A DNA stretch of 64,000 nt, from NCBI RefSeq assembly GCF_011046535.1, contig NZ_CP049257.1, forward strand, positions 2,294,001 through 2,358,000, in the 5' to 3' direction. How positions within the stretch are numbered: the stretch's first letter is position 1; every line of letters starts with the position of its first letter. The stretch is from Nocardioides anomalus (GTDB taxonomy: Bacteria; Actinomycetota; Actinomycetes; Propionibacteriales; Nocardioidaceae). Positions 1 through 7,633 of this stretch are shown in pieces. A program made the translations under genes and the position numbers. The notes under the pieces were generated by a model. The model did no database searches, was not told the origin of the DNA, and saw only the letters and a list, made by a program, of their open reading frames with translations.

Positions 1-481
1 GCCACGGGTAGGGCCCCGGCTTGATCGTGGTGAACCGGTAGGTGCCGTCCGCGTCGGTCAGGCACCGGCCGGCCCCTGTGAAGTGCGGGTCCAGCGGCGC
101 CGGGTGTTGGTCGCGCTCGTGCCGGTAGCGCCCCGCGGCGTTCGCCTGCCACACCTCGACCAGCTGCTCGCGCACCGGCCGGCCGTCGCCGTCCAGCACC
201 CGCCCGGTCACCACCATCCGCTCCCCCACCGCCTCCCCGTCGTGCTGCACGGTCAGGTCGGCCTCGCTCGGGTCGAGCCCGCGCTCGCCGAACACCGGCG
301 CCCACAGCTCCAACCCCTCCGGGTCGACCTGCACCGGCGCCTTGGTCGGGTGGCGCAGCAGCGAGGAGCGGTATGGCGGGTAGTCCAGCCGCGGCTGCGT
401 CTCGCTCCCGGTGCGGCCCGCCGCGATCTCGGCGATCTCGGCGGTGACGTCGTCCTGGGTCAGCTCGGTCGGTCCGGTCAT
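1..481 (-). CDS. pcaH: Protocatechuate 3,4-dioxygenase beta subunit (partial, C-terminus cut by window edge)
   Basis: The beta subunit of the non-haem Fe(III) intradiol dioxygenase opens the ring of protocatechuate in the beta-ketoadipate pathway. About 160 N-terminal residues are visible. They include the family block EVWQANAAGRYRH and, near the edge, PGPYPW; the tyrosines in these two blocks correspond to iron ligands in known enzymes (family knowledge). The histidine ligands lie outside the window. The ATG at 481 overlaps the pobA stop as ATGA, so the two genes are translationally coupled and act in order: 4-hydroxybenzoate is hydroxylated by PobA and its product is cleaved here. A pcaG gene should follow beyond the edge. 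Confidence 0.92.
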   Translation of the reverse strand, partial: MTGPTELTQDDVTAEIAEIAAGRTGSETQPRLDYPPYRSSLLRHPTKAPVQVDPEGLELWAPVFGERGLDPSEADLTVQHDGEAVGERMVVTGRVLDGDGRPVREQLVEVWQANAAGRYRHERDQHPAPLDPHFTGAGRCLTDADGTYRFTTIKPGPYPW

Positions 482-1677
482 CGCGTGGGCCACCCCGTGT
501 AGGCCTCGGCCAGGTACGTCGACCCGGCCTCGGAGGAGACGAGGCCGGCCAGCTCGGCCCGCTGGCGACGCTCGTCGAAGTCGGTGCTGTCGGCGCCGAG
601 GTGCAGCATCGCGGTCATCCAGTAGGAGAAGTGCTGCACCCTCCAGACCCGCTCCAGCGCACGAGCGGTGTAGCCGTCGAGGACGTCGAGGTCGCCCTTG
701 GTCAGCGCCAGCTCGACGTGCTCGGCGAGCAGGCGGGCGTCGGCCAGGGCCAGGTTGAGCCCCTTGGCGCCGGTCGGCGGGACGGTGTGCGCGGCGTCGC
801 CGGCCAGCAGCAGCGGCCCCGAGCGCATCGGCGCCTGCACGAAGCTGCGGAACGGCAGCACCGTCCGCTCGAGGACCGGTCCCTCCTGCAGCGCGAACCC
901 GTCGGACCCGGCCACCCGCGCCTGCAGCTCGCTCCAGATCCGGTCGTCGGACCACGCATCGGGATCCTCGTCCGGGTCGCACTGGAAGTACATCCGCTGC
1001 ACCGACTCGGTGCGCTGGCTGATGAGCGCGAAGCCGCGCTCGGAGCGGGTGTAGACCAGTTCCGGGGCGCTCTTCGGCGCCTCGCAGAGGATCCCGAACC
1101 ACGCGAAGGGGTAGGTCCGCGACCACCGCTCCGGCGCGGCCACCAGGTCCCGGCTCGCACTGCGCGAGCCGTCCGCGCCCACCACCAGGTCGGCCACCAC
1201 CTCGTGCTCCGCGCCACCGGTGTCGCGGTAGGTCACCCGCGGGCGGCGGCCGCCCAGGTCGTGCACGGCCGTGTCGCTGACGCCGTAGCGCAGGTCCCCG
1301 CCGTCGCGGGTCCGCGCGGCGTGCAGGTCGACGAACACCTCGGTCTGCGGGTAGAGCCACACCGACGCCCCGACCAGCGCCTCGAAGTCCACCCGGTGGC
1401 TCTCCCCGCCGAAGCGCAGGAACACGCCCTCGTGCCGGTCGCCGTCGGTGAGCACCCGCTCCGCGCCCGCGGCGTACACCCCGGTCTCGGTCAGCAGCCG
1501 CACGCTGTCCTGCTCGAGGATCCCCGCCCGGTGCGTCGTGGCGATCTCCTCGACGTCGCGGGTGTCGAGGACCACCGACTCGATCCCCGCCGTGTGCAGC
1601 AGGTGCGAGACGACCAGCCCGGCCGGTCCCCCACCGACGACCGCCACCTGGGTGCGCGTGCTGGTCACGTCCTGCAC
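478..1677 (-). CDS. pobA: 4-hydroxybenzoate 3-monooxygenase
   Basis: FAD and NAD(P)H-dependent aromatic hydroxylase converting 4-hydroxybenzoate to protocatechuate in the cytoplasm. The N-terminal Rossmann motif is VAVVGGGPAGL, the middle DG motif is in VVGADGSR, and the second FAD motif is LLAGDAAHTVPPTGAKGLNLA. RAGILEQ and YPFAWFGIL also match the family. The length of about 396-399 aa agrees with the usual 394. The frame stays open upstream, but the extra residues are low-complexity arginine, so I start at GTG 1677; GTG 1668 is equally possible and neither has a strong ribosome site. The gene begins one base after the small membrane-protein gene and overlaps pcaH by 4 nt. Confidence 0.93.
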   Translation of the reverse strand: MQDVTSTRTQVAVVGGGPAGLVVSHLLHTAGIESVVLDTRDVEEIATTHRAGILEQDSVRLLTETGVYAAGAERVLTDGDRHEGVFLRFGGESHRVDFEALVGASVWLYPQTEVFVDLHAARTRDGGDLRYGVSDTAVHDLGGRRPRVTYRDTGGAEHEVVADLVVGADGSRSASRDLVAAPERWSRTYPFAWFGILCEAPKSAPELVYTRSERGFALISQRTESVQRMYFQCDPDEDPDAWSDDRIWSELQARVAGSDGFALQEGPVLERTVLPFRSFVQAPMRSGPLLLAGDAAHTVPPTGAKGLNLALADARLLAEHVELALTKGDLDVLDGYTARALERVWRVQHFSYWMTAMLHLGADSTDFDERRQRAELAGLVSSEAGSTYLAEAYTGWPTR

Positions 1678-1678
1678 G

Positions 1679-2077
1679 CTAGACCCGGCGACCACGGGCC
1701 GGCGGCCCGCCCCGCACCGGGGTCCGGGCCGCGGCGCGCGGGCAGCGCGCGTAGGTGACCCGGGTGACCGAGACCGAGTAGCCGGCGTCGTCGGGTGACG
1801 GTCCACCCCGACCGTGCGGCCGGGACCGGCCCGCCGGCGCCGCCGGCGGCGCCGGCGGCGCCGGCGGCGCCGCGACCCGGTCACGACTCACCGCGTGCAG
1901 GTCCTCGTGGACGTGCCGCAGGATCCCCTTCTGCCAGACCCACCCGATGGCGAAGGCCAGCGGCGTGGTCACCGCCTCGAGGGTCAGCTCGAAGAGCCAG
2001 TGCGGTCCGCTGCGCAACAGGTCGGTGTACGACTCGCTCTCGGCCAGCGGCACGAGCGCGGTCGCGAGGACGCTCAC
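1679..2077 (-). CDS. Small predicted membrane protein, unknown function
   Basis: A 132-aa protein with one clear hydrophobic helix near residues 30-50 (around LEAVTTPLAFAIGWVW), followed by a charged segment (KGILRHVHEDLH), a low-complexity APP-repeat stretch and an arginine-rich tail. No family is recognised. The GTG at 2077 is preceded by GAGGGA at good spacing. The gene ends one base before pobA, so it probably belongs to the same transcript. The repeat-encoded tail suggests that only the first 65 or so residues are constrained. It could be a small holin-like or transporter-accessory protein, but nothing in the sequence shows that. Confidence 0.55.
   Translation of the reverse strand: MSVLATALVPLAESESYTDLLRSGPHWLFELTLEAVTTPLAFAIGWVWQKGILRHVHEDLHAVSRDRVAAPPAPPAPPAAPAGRSRPHGRGGPSPDDAGYSVSVTRVTYARCPRAAARTPVRGGPPARGRRV
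1831..1873. repeat. GC-only 9-bp tandem repeat inside a small membrane-protein gene
   Basis: Four to five near-perfect units of GCCGGCGGC encode the APPAPPAPPAAP stretch of the 132-aa protein. This is a simple-sequence tract likely to vary in copy number. Confidence 0.7.
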
Positions 2078-2178
2078 CGGCGCTCCCTCGTCGTGGTGGC
2101 CATGGTGCCCCTCTCCGGTCGGCGCCCCGCGGTGCGCGGGCGGCACGACGCTACTGGGGGCCGTCCGGGGCGGGCGGC

Positions 2179-3330
2179 TCAGAGACGGTCGCCGTAGGTC
2201 TCCACCGCGTTCTCCGACTGCACCCGCGACCGGATCTCGGCCGGCAGCTGGGTCAGGGCGTGGCGGGGGTCGTCGAAGTCCCAGTGCGGGTAGTCCGAGC
2301 TGAACATCAGCGTGCGCTCGGCCTGGGCGATCTCGCACAGCACGTGCAGGTGGCTGCGGCGCTTGGGCTCGGGCAGCGGCTGGGTCGTGAAGCGGACGTG
2401 GTCGAAGACGTACTCGCTGGGCAGCCGCCGGATCCACGGCACCTCGTCCCGCAGGCCCTTGACGTTCTTGTCCAGGCGCCAGAGCACGTCGGGGATCCAG
2501 CCGAGACCGCCCTCGGTGAGCACGACCTTGAGCCCGGGGAACCGCTCGAAGACGCCCTGGCAGACCAGGCTGATGAGCGTGGCCTGGAAGACCTGGCTCA
2601 GCCCGGTGTGCCACTCCACGTAGTACGTCGGGGTGCCGGCGGCCATCGACGGCGAGGTCCGGAAGATGCCCTCGCCGGAGTTGGGGTGCAGCGTGATCGG
2701 GAGCCCGAGCTCGGCCGCGGCCTCGAAGATCGGGTAGTGGTGCCGCTCGCCGAGCAGCCGGTCGGTCAGCGGCAGCAGCACCGCCACGAAGCGCTCGTCG
2801 GCGCCGGCACGCCGCCGGATCTCCGCGGCCGCCTGCTGCGGGTCCTGGGCCCCGACGACCAGCGTGCCGCGGTAGCGCTCGTCGGCGGAGAGCCAGGTGT
2901 CGGCCAGCCACTGGTTGTACGCCGCGGCGATGATCGCGGCGGCGTCCGGGTCGGGCATGGCGCCCAGCCCCAGCACCTCGCCGCCGATGAGCACCGCGCG
3001 GTCGATGCCGTTGCCGTCCAGCAGCTGCCGGGCGGTGTGTGCCGGGTCCGCGCCGGGCGCCGAGCCGTCCTCGGCCCGGGCGTCGTCGCGCAGCACCCCG
3101 GCCTGGTTGACGTAGACGGTGTTGCGCGGGATCGACACCGCCTCGCGGTGACCGGTGGTGGTCAGGTTGCGCCGCTCGTCGAGGCCGAGCCGGCGCTGCT
3201 CGGCCCGGGAGAGGTACGGGCGGAGCTCGGCCAGCCCGCCCTTCATGATCGGGTGCACGTCGCAGTCGACGAGCCGGTAACGGGTGGGGACGGCGGCGGC
3301 CTCGGCGGGCCGGTCCGCGAGTTCGGTCAT
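2179..3330 (-). CDS. Amidohydrolase-superfamily (ACMSD-like) hydrolase or decarboxylase
   Basis: A 383-aa TIM-barrel metal-dependent hydrolase of the amidohydrolase-2 group. The N-terminal metal motif is DCDVHP (near residue 21), a barrel histidine lies in ITLHPNSG, and the terminal block FSSDYPHWDFDDP carries the catalytic Asp typical of ACMSD and resorcylate decarboxylase relatives. The start is ATG 3330 with AGGAG 8 nt upstream. It diverges from the Rieske/FucU pair, with a LacI-type operator (3392-3405) between them, so control by the island's LacI protein is likely. Lactone hydrolysis or decarboxylation of a sugar-derived or aromatic acid are both possible; the substrate is unknown. Confidence 0.85.
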   Translation of the reverse strand: MTELADRPAEAAAVPTRYRLVDCDVHPIMKGGLAELRPYLSRAEQRRLGLDERRNLTTTGHREAVSIPRNTVYVNQAGVLRDDARAEDGSAPGADPAHTARQLLDGNGIDRAVLIGGEVLGLGAMPDPDAAAIIAAAYNQWLADTWLSADERYRGTLVVGAQDPQQAAAEIRRRAGADERFVAVLLPLTDRLLGERHHYPIFEAAAELGLPITLHPNSGEGIFRTSPSMAAGTPTYYVEWHTGLSQVFQATLISLVCQGVFERFPGLKVVLTEGGLGWIPDVLWRLDKNVKGLRDEVPWIRRLPSEYVFDHVRFTTQPLPEPKRRSHLHVLCEIAQAERTLMFSSDYPHWDFDDPRHALTQLPAEIRSRVQSENAVETYGDRL

Positions 3331-3391
3331 GCCAGCACTCCTGCGCGCGGGTGGTTGCGAGACGGCCTCGGAGCCGCCAGGGTCATTCCTA

Positions 3392-3405
3392 GCAAATCGT
3401 TTGGC
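3392..3405. promoter_or_regulatory. LacI-family operator, site A
   Basis: GCAAATCGTTTGGC, identical to the sites at 12258 and (inverted) 29000. It lies in the 126-bp gap between the divergent amidohydrolase and Rieske genes and could control both. Confidence 0.75.
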
Positions 3406-3456
3406 ATCCCGACAGGGGTCAGGCGGAGGTCGGGCGCAGGAGTGACTGGAGGGCAC

Positions 3457-3807
3457 GTGGACGTACGGGTGGGGACGGTCGAGGAGGTCCGCGCCGAGGG
3501 CTGCCGGATCGTCGACGTGGGTGGTCGGCCGGTGGGGGTGATCAGCGTCGGCGAGGACTTCTACGCCGTCAGCGACCGCTGCCCGCACATGGGCGCCTCG
3601 ATGTGCACCGGGTCCCTCAGCGGCACCTTCGTCGCGGCCGCGCCGCACGAGCTGGTCTACGGCCGCGACGACCGGGTGCTGCGCTGTCCCTGGCACGGCT
3701 GGGAGTTCGACCTGGAGACCGGGCGCTCGCTGCTCGAGCCCCGGCGCTACGGGCTGCGCACCTTCGAGGTCTCCACGCGCGACGGCGACGTCGTGCTGCA
3801 CGCCTAG
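3457..3807 (+). CDS. Rieske [2Fe-2S] ferredoxin-like protein
   Basis: A 116-aa stand-alone Rieske domain. The cluster ligands are visible as CPH near residue 41 and CPWH near residue 76, giving the C-x-H / C-x2-H pattern. Between them lies an insert (TGSLSGTFVAAAPHELVYGRD) longer than in minimal Rieske ferredoxins. The start is GTG 3457 with GGAGGG just upstream. The frame is open far upstream, but that part is not protein-like. It is followed 10 bp later by fucU, which suggests one transcript. No oxygenase large subunit is next to it; the partner could be one of the dioxygenase-like proteins of the island (inference only). Confidence 0.85.
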   Translation: MDVRVGTVEEVRAEGCRIVDVGGRPVGVISVGEDFYAVSDRCPHMGASMCTGSLSGTFVAAAPHELVYGRDDRVLRCPWHGWEFDLETGRSLLEPRRYGLRTFEVSTRDGDVVLHA

Positions 3808-3817
3808 GAGGCGCGCG

Positions 3818-4243
3818 GTGCTCAAGGCGATCGACCCGCTGCTGAGCGCGGAGCTGCTCGGCCACCTGGCGGCCATGGGCCACGGCGACGCGCTGGCGCT
3901 GGTCGACCGCAACTTCCCGGCCGCCTCCACCGCGCAGCGGCTGGTGGTCCTGCCCGGGGTGGACGTCGCGACCGCGGCCCGGGCCGTGCTGACGCTCTTC
4001 CCGGTCGACACCTTCGAGGAGCCCGCCGTGCTGCGGATGGGCGCGGTCGGCGACGAGGACACCGTGCTGCCGGTGCACGCCGATCTGCAGGCCGAGGTGG
4101 ACGCCGCCGAGGGCCGGCCCGTCCCGTCGGCGGGCGTGGCGCGCTTCGCCTTCTACGAGCGCGCCCGCGCGGCGTACCTCACCGTGGCCACGACCGAGGA
4201 CCGGCCCTACGGCTGCTTCCTGCTGACCAAGGGCGTCGTCTGA
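3818..4243 (+). CDS. fucU: RbsD/FucU family sugar mutarotase
   Basis: A 141-aa cytoplasmic mutarotase interconverting alpha and beta anomers of a free sugar. The N-terminal block MLKAIDPLLSAELLGHLAAM and MGHGDALALVDRNFPA carry the conserved His and Asp of the family; the length is typical. The family uses L-fucose or ribose, and the substrate here is not decided by sequence. The GTG at 3818 has AGGAG 7 nt upstream. It follows the Rieske gene and lies just upstream of the GH10 gene, in line with a role in processing imported sugars of the island. Confidence 0.88.
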   Translation: MLKAIDPLLSAELLGHLAAMGHGDALALVDRNFPAASTAQRLVVLPGVDVATAARAVLTLFPVDTFEEPAVLRMGAVGDEDTVLPVHADLQAEVDAAEGRPVPSAGVARFAFYERARAAYLTVATTEDRPYGCFLLTKGVV

Positions 4244-4294
4244 GCCCAGATCCGCGGATCGAGGGTTGTCACGGCCGTTCCGGCCGCTTACGGT

Positions 4295-4308
4295 GTGAAT
4301 CGATTTGC
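4295..4308. promoter_or_regulatory. LacI-family operator, site B
   Basis: GTGAATCGATTTGC, with the palindromic core GAATCGATTT, lies 54 bp upstream of the GH10 start and matches the island consensus GCAAATCGWTTKGC in 12 of 14 positions. Confidence 0.65.
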
Positions 4309-4362
4309 GTGACCGCGGTCACACCCTCGTCAACCGCCACGTCCGACCCCGCTGGAGCCGCC

Positions 4363-5580
4363 ATGACCTCCGCCCCGCTCGCCCGCCGCAGCTTCCTGGC
4401 CGGCGCCACCGCCGCCGGCCTCACCGCCGGCCTCACCGCCGCACTGTCCGGCACCGCCGAGGCCGCGGTCCGCGGCTCGGCCCCGAGGCAGCGGCGCGGA
4501 CCGCACCACGAGCGCGACACCACGCCCCTGTGGCAGCAGGCCGCGGCCAAGGGCATCGTGTTCGGCTCCTCCATCGCCACCTGGCAGCTCGACGACGACT
4601 ACCAGGCGGTGCACGCCCGGGAGGCCGCGCTGCTGTGGCCCGAGGACGACCTGCTCTGGTACCAGCTCAAGCCGACGCCGAGGTCGAAGCTCGACTTCAA
4701 GACGGGCGATGAGATCTTCGCGCTCGCCGACGCGAACAAGCAGCTCAAGATCGGCGCCTTCCTGGTCTGGGACGAGGGCTTCGGCGACGGGTGGAGCGAC
4801 GACGACCTGTGGGGGCTGAACCGCAAGCAGGCCGAGAAGCTGCTCTACGGCGTGGTCACCGAGGAGGTCGCGCACTACCAGGGCCGGCTCGAGGCGTGGG
4901 TCGTGGCCAACGAGGTGACCGACCCCAACGACGCCGACCGGTTCGGCTTCCGCACCAACGTGCCGTGGTACGACACCATCGGCCGCGGGTACGTCGCGGA
5001 GTGCTTCCACCTCGCCGAGGCCGGCGACCCGGGCGCGCTGCGGGTCATCAACGAGTTCGGCTTCGAGACCGTCAACCAGTACGGCGACAAGCCCGAGCCC
5101 CGGCGCAAGGCGTTCCTCAAGGCCATCGACAAGCTGCTGGCCGACGGCGTCTCCGTGCAGGCCGCCGGCATCCAGGGCCACCTGCTGGCCGACCGCTTCG
5201 CGCAGCGCTTCCACCCCAAGGGCTACCGCGCCTTCCTGAAGGAGCTGGCCGACCGCGGCCTGCAGATCCTCATCACCGAGCTCGACGTGCTCGACGACGG
5301 GCTGCCCAAGAACATCAAGATCCGCGACCGCGGGGTGGCCGACGTCTACCGCCGCTACCTCGACGTCGTGCTCGACGAGCCGGCCGTCAAGGTGGTCAAC
5401 GCCTTCGGGCTCACCGACCGCTACACCTGGCTCGACGAGGACCAGCCGCGCGAGGACGGCGCGCACCGCCGCCCGTTGGCGTTCGACCAGAAGCTGCGGC
5501 CCAAGCGGGCCTTCGACGCGATCAGCCAGGCCTTCGCGGGCGCGCCGGTGCGCCCGCAGCTCTGGCCGCTCGCGCGCTGA
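4363..5580 (+). CDS. Secreted GH10-family glycoside hydrolase (endo-xylanase-like), Tat signal
   Basis: A 405-aa protein with a Tat leader (ARRSFLAGATAAGL, ending near AEA) and a GH10-like TIM barrel. The putative acid/base Glu184 lies in VVANEV and the nucleophile Glu306 in LITELDVLD. The usual WDVVNE reads WVVANE, and the substrate-binding KWExTEP block reads YQLKPT, so this is a divergent GH10 that may not be a plain xylanase. The start is ATG 4363 with GGAG 8 nt upstream, giving a clean signal peptide; the frame extends further up without one. Operator site B suggests LacI control. It probably releases oligosaccharides that the neighbouring ABC system imports. Confidence 0.85.
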   Translation: MTSAPLARRSFLAGATAAGLTAGLTAALSGTAEAAVRGSAPRQRRGPHHERDTTPLWQQAAAKGIVFGSSIATWQLDDDYQAVHAREAALLWPEDDLLWYQLKPTPRSKLDFKTGDEIFALADANKQLKIGAFLVWDEGFGDGWSDDDLWGLNRKQAEKLLYGVVTEEVAHYQGRLEAWVVANEVTDPNDADRFGFRTNVPWYDTIGRGYVAECFHLAEAGDPGALRVINEFGFETVNQYGDKPEPRRKAFLKAIDKLLADGVSVQAAGIQGHLLADRFAQRFHPKGYRAFLKELADRGLQILITELDVLDDGLPKNIKIRDRGVADVYRRYLDVVLDEPAVKVVNAFGLTDRYTWLDEDQPREDGAHRRPLAFDQKLRPKRAFDAISQAFAGAPVRPQLWPLAR

Positions 5581-5596
5581 CCTCCCCGGACCACCG

Positions 5597-5619
5597 GGCC
5601 CCCACCCGACCGGGGGGCC
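5597..5619. terminator. GC-rich hairpin between convergent genes
   Basis: A GGCCCCC / GGGGGCC stem with a 9-nt loop lies in the 41-bp gap between the GH10 stop and the end of the dehydrogenase operon. It has no T-tract, so the terminator call is tentative; it could serve both strands. Confidence 0.4.
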
Positions 5620-5621
5620 GG

Positions 5622-6635
5622 TCAGCGGAGGGCGACGACCTCGCCGCGCTCCGCTGACCGGTATCCCGCCAGGGCCACCTCGAGGGCACGCAGCCCGTCC
5701 GCACCGCTGGCGCACGGCTCCTGGAGCTCGCCGAGCCGCACCGAGGTCACGAAGGCCGTCAGCATGGCCAGGTCGGCGTCCTCGGCGAACGACGCCTGCC
5801 GCAGTCCGCGCGGACCGCCCTCGTGCGTGCTGACCAGGCGCAGCGACTCGGCGGTGTCGGTCACGTCGAGCGAGCCCTCGGTGCCGACCAGGCGCAGGTA
5901 GAAGTCGTAGTCCCACGGGTGGTCCGCGGGCACCGACCAGCTCGGGTCGACCGAGCCGACCGCACCGCCCGTGAAGCGCAGCGAGACCACGGCGACGTCG
6001 TCGACGCCGGCCCCCCAGAGCAGCTCGCCGGCCTCGGCGGAGACCTCGGCGACCTCGAGCCCGGTGACGTGCCGGATCGCGTCGGTGACGTGGACCGAGT
6101 GGTCGATGAGCGCGCCGCCGCCGGCGGCGACGGGGTCGGTGATCCACGGTGGGTACGACGGGGGCAGCGGCGGGCGGCCCCGGTTGCCACCGACCACGCC
6201 GACGAGGTCGCCGAGCCGCCCGGAGCGGACGGCCTCCCGGGCGCGCGCCACCACCGGCACGAAGCGCGACGGGAAGGCGGTGTGCAGCTGCACGCCGGCC
6301 CGCGCGCACGCCTCGACCATGGCCTCGGCGTCCTCGAGGGTGGTGGCGAGCGGCTTCTCGCAGAGCACCGACCGTCCGTGCGCGGCGGCCAGCTCGACGT
6401 GGCCGCGGTGGTCGGCGTTCGCGCTGCACACCAGCACGGCGTCGGCCCGGGCCAGGAGCGCCTCCGGGTCCTCGAGGAACGGCACGCCGAAGTCCTGCCG
6501 GATCCAGCGTGCGTGCTCCGGGTCGGCGTCGTGGACGCCGACGAGGTCCACGTCCGGCAGGGAGGTCAGGCCGCGGGTGTAGGCCCACGCGTGGCCGGTG
6601 TGCGCGACGCCGAGGATGCCGATCCTGGTGGTCAC
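5622..6635 (-). CDS. Gfo/Idh/MocA family dehydrogenase (1 of 4)
   Basis: A 337-aa NAD(P)-dependent sugar or inositol-type oxidoreductase. The Rossmann start is RIGILGVAHTGHAWAY, the cofactor-binding EKP block is LCEKPLATT (near residue 95), and a catalytic-type histidine lies in LIDHSVHVTDAIRH. GTG 6635 overlaps the next gene's stop as GTGA and has GGGAG 6 nt upstream. It is the last gene of the operon that begins with the sugar-binding lipoprotein at 12199. Oxidation or reduction of an imported sugar at C1 or C3 is the family role; the exact substrate is not known. Confidence 0.88.
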   Translation of the reverse strand: MTTRIGILGVAHTGHAWAYTRGLTSLPDVDLVGVHDADPEHARWIRQDFGVPFLEDPEALLARADAVLVCSANADHRGHVELAAAHGRSVLCEKPLATTLEDAEAMVEACARAGVQLHTAFPSRFVPVVARAREAVRSGRLGDLVGVVGGNRGRPPLPPSYPPWITDPVAAGGGALIDHSVHVTDAIRHVTGLEVAEVSAEAGELLWGAGVDDVAVVSLRFTGGAVGSVDPSWSVPADHPWDYDFYLRLVGTEGSLDVTDTAESLRLVSTHEGGPRGLRQASFAEDADLAMLTAFVTSVRLGELQEPCASGADGLRALEVALAGYRSAERGEVVALR

Positions 6636-7633
6636 GGCTGCTCCCAGGTCGTGAGGTCGACGGTCCGGCCGGTGCGGGCGGACTCGAGGGCGCCGAGGGC
6701 GACGCGCAGGGACTCGGTGGCCTCGGCGGCGGGGACCGGCGGCGGCCCGCCGGCGCGGCAGGCCGCGAAGAAGTCGCCCAGCTCGCGGGTGAACTCCCGG
6801 TCGCCGAGCGCGTCCCACCACTCGCTGGCGCCGTCCGCCCGGTGCAGGACCCCGCTCATGAGCTGGTCGGCGTCCCAGGCCAGCCGGCCGTGCGTGCCCA
6901 CCAGCTCCGCGGACAGCCTGAAGCCCCGCGAGGCCGGGTGCGCCCAGCTGCACTCGACGTGCGCGATCGCGCCGTTCTCGTAGCGCACCGTCGCCACGGC
7001 GTACGTCGACGGGCCGGCGGCGCTGTCGGCGGCCATGCAGTGCACCCGCACGGCCGGGCTGCCGATGACCCACCCGGCGTAGTCGAAGCTGTGCACGCCC
7101 TGGTCGAGCAGCGGGCCGCCTGAGGTGGCCGGGTCGGCCAGCCAGCCCGCCTCGCTCCAGCCCGGCAGGGCCGTGGTGGTGGAGTGCGTGAGCATCCGCA
7201 GCGTGCCGATCTCGCCGGCCTCGACCAGGTCGCGGGCCGCGCGGTGGTCGGGCGCGTAGCGGGCCACCTGGCCGATCGACAGCAGCCCGGGCGCGGCCTC
7301 CGCGGCCGCGAGCACCCGCCGTGCCTCGGCCAGGGTCCGGGTGACCGGCTTCTCGCACAGCACGTGCCGGCCGGCCTCGAGCGCGGCGACGGTGGCGTCG
7401 GCGTGCGAGGTCGGCGGCGTGCAGACGTCGACCACGTCGACGCCGAGCGCGAGCAGCTCCTCGAGCGTGGCCACCGCCTGCGCGCCGTGCTCGCCGGCCA
7501 GCCGCTCCGCCTTGCCCGGCACCGGGTCGGCCACCGCGACCAGCCGGACCCCGGGCGCGTCGCGGTAGGCGTGTGCGTGGACGCCGGCGATCATGCCGGC
7601 CCCGAGGAGGCCGACGGTCAGCTCGGGGCTCAC
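6632..7633 (-). CDS. Gfo/Idh/MocA family dehydrogenase (2 of 4)
   Basis: A 333-aa oxidoreductase with Rossmann motif VGLLGAGMIAGVHAHAY, EKP block LCEKPVTRT, and active-site-like LLDQGVHSFDYAGW (a DxGxH pattern). It overlaps the previous gene by GTGA at 6632-6635, and its own GTG (7633) overlaps the stop of the cupin gene. The pair of adjacent Gfo/Idh enzymes in one operon resembles two-step keto-sugar pathways, in which one enzyme oxidises a hydroxyl and another reduces the processed product (family knowledge; the assignment here is inference). Confidence 0.87.
   Translation of the reverse strand: MSPELTVGLLGAGMIAGVHAHAYRDAPGVRLVAVADPVPGKAERLAGEHGAQAVATLEELLALGVDVVDVCTPPTSHADATVAALEAGRHVLCEKPVTRTLAEARRVLAAAEAAPGLLSIGQVARYAPDHRAARDLVEAGEIGTLRMLTHSTTTALPGWSEAGWLADPATSGGPLLDQGVHSFDYAGWVIGSPAVRVHCMAADSAAGPSTYAVATVRYENGAIAHVECSWAHPASRGFRLSAELVGTHGRLAWDADQLMSGVLHRADGASEWWDALGDREFTRELGDFFAACRAGGPPPVPAAEATESLRVALGALESARTGRTVDLTTWEQP

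Noticed and set aside
1795..3807. Very long open plus-strand frame ending with the Rieske domain
   Set aside because: Only the last 116 codons look like protein; the rest is the GC-rich complement of the amidohydrolase gene.
4330..6588. 752-codon minus-strand frame across the GH10 gene
   Set aside because: It reads against an unmistakable GH10 gene, and its composition is arginine/glycine-rich noise.
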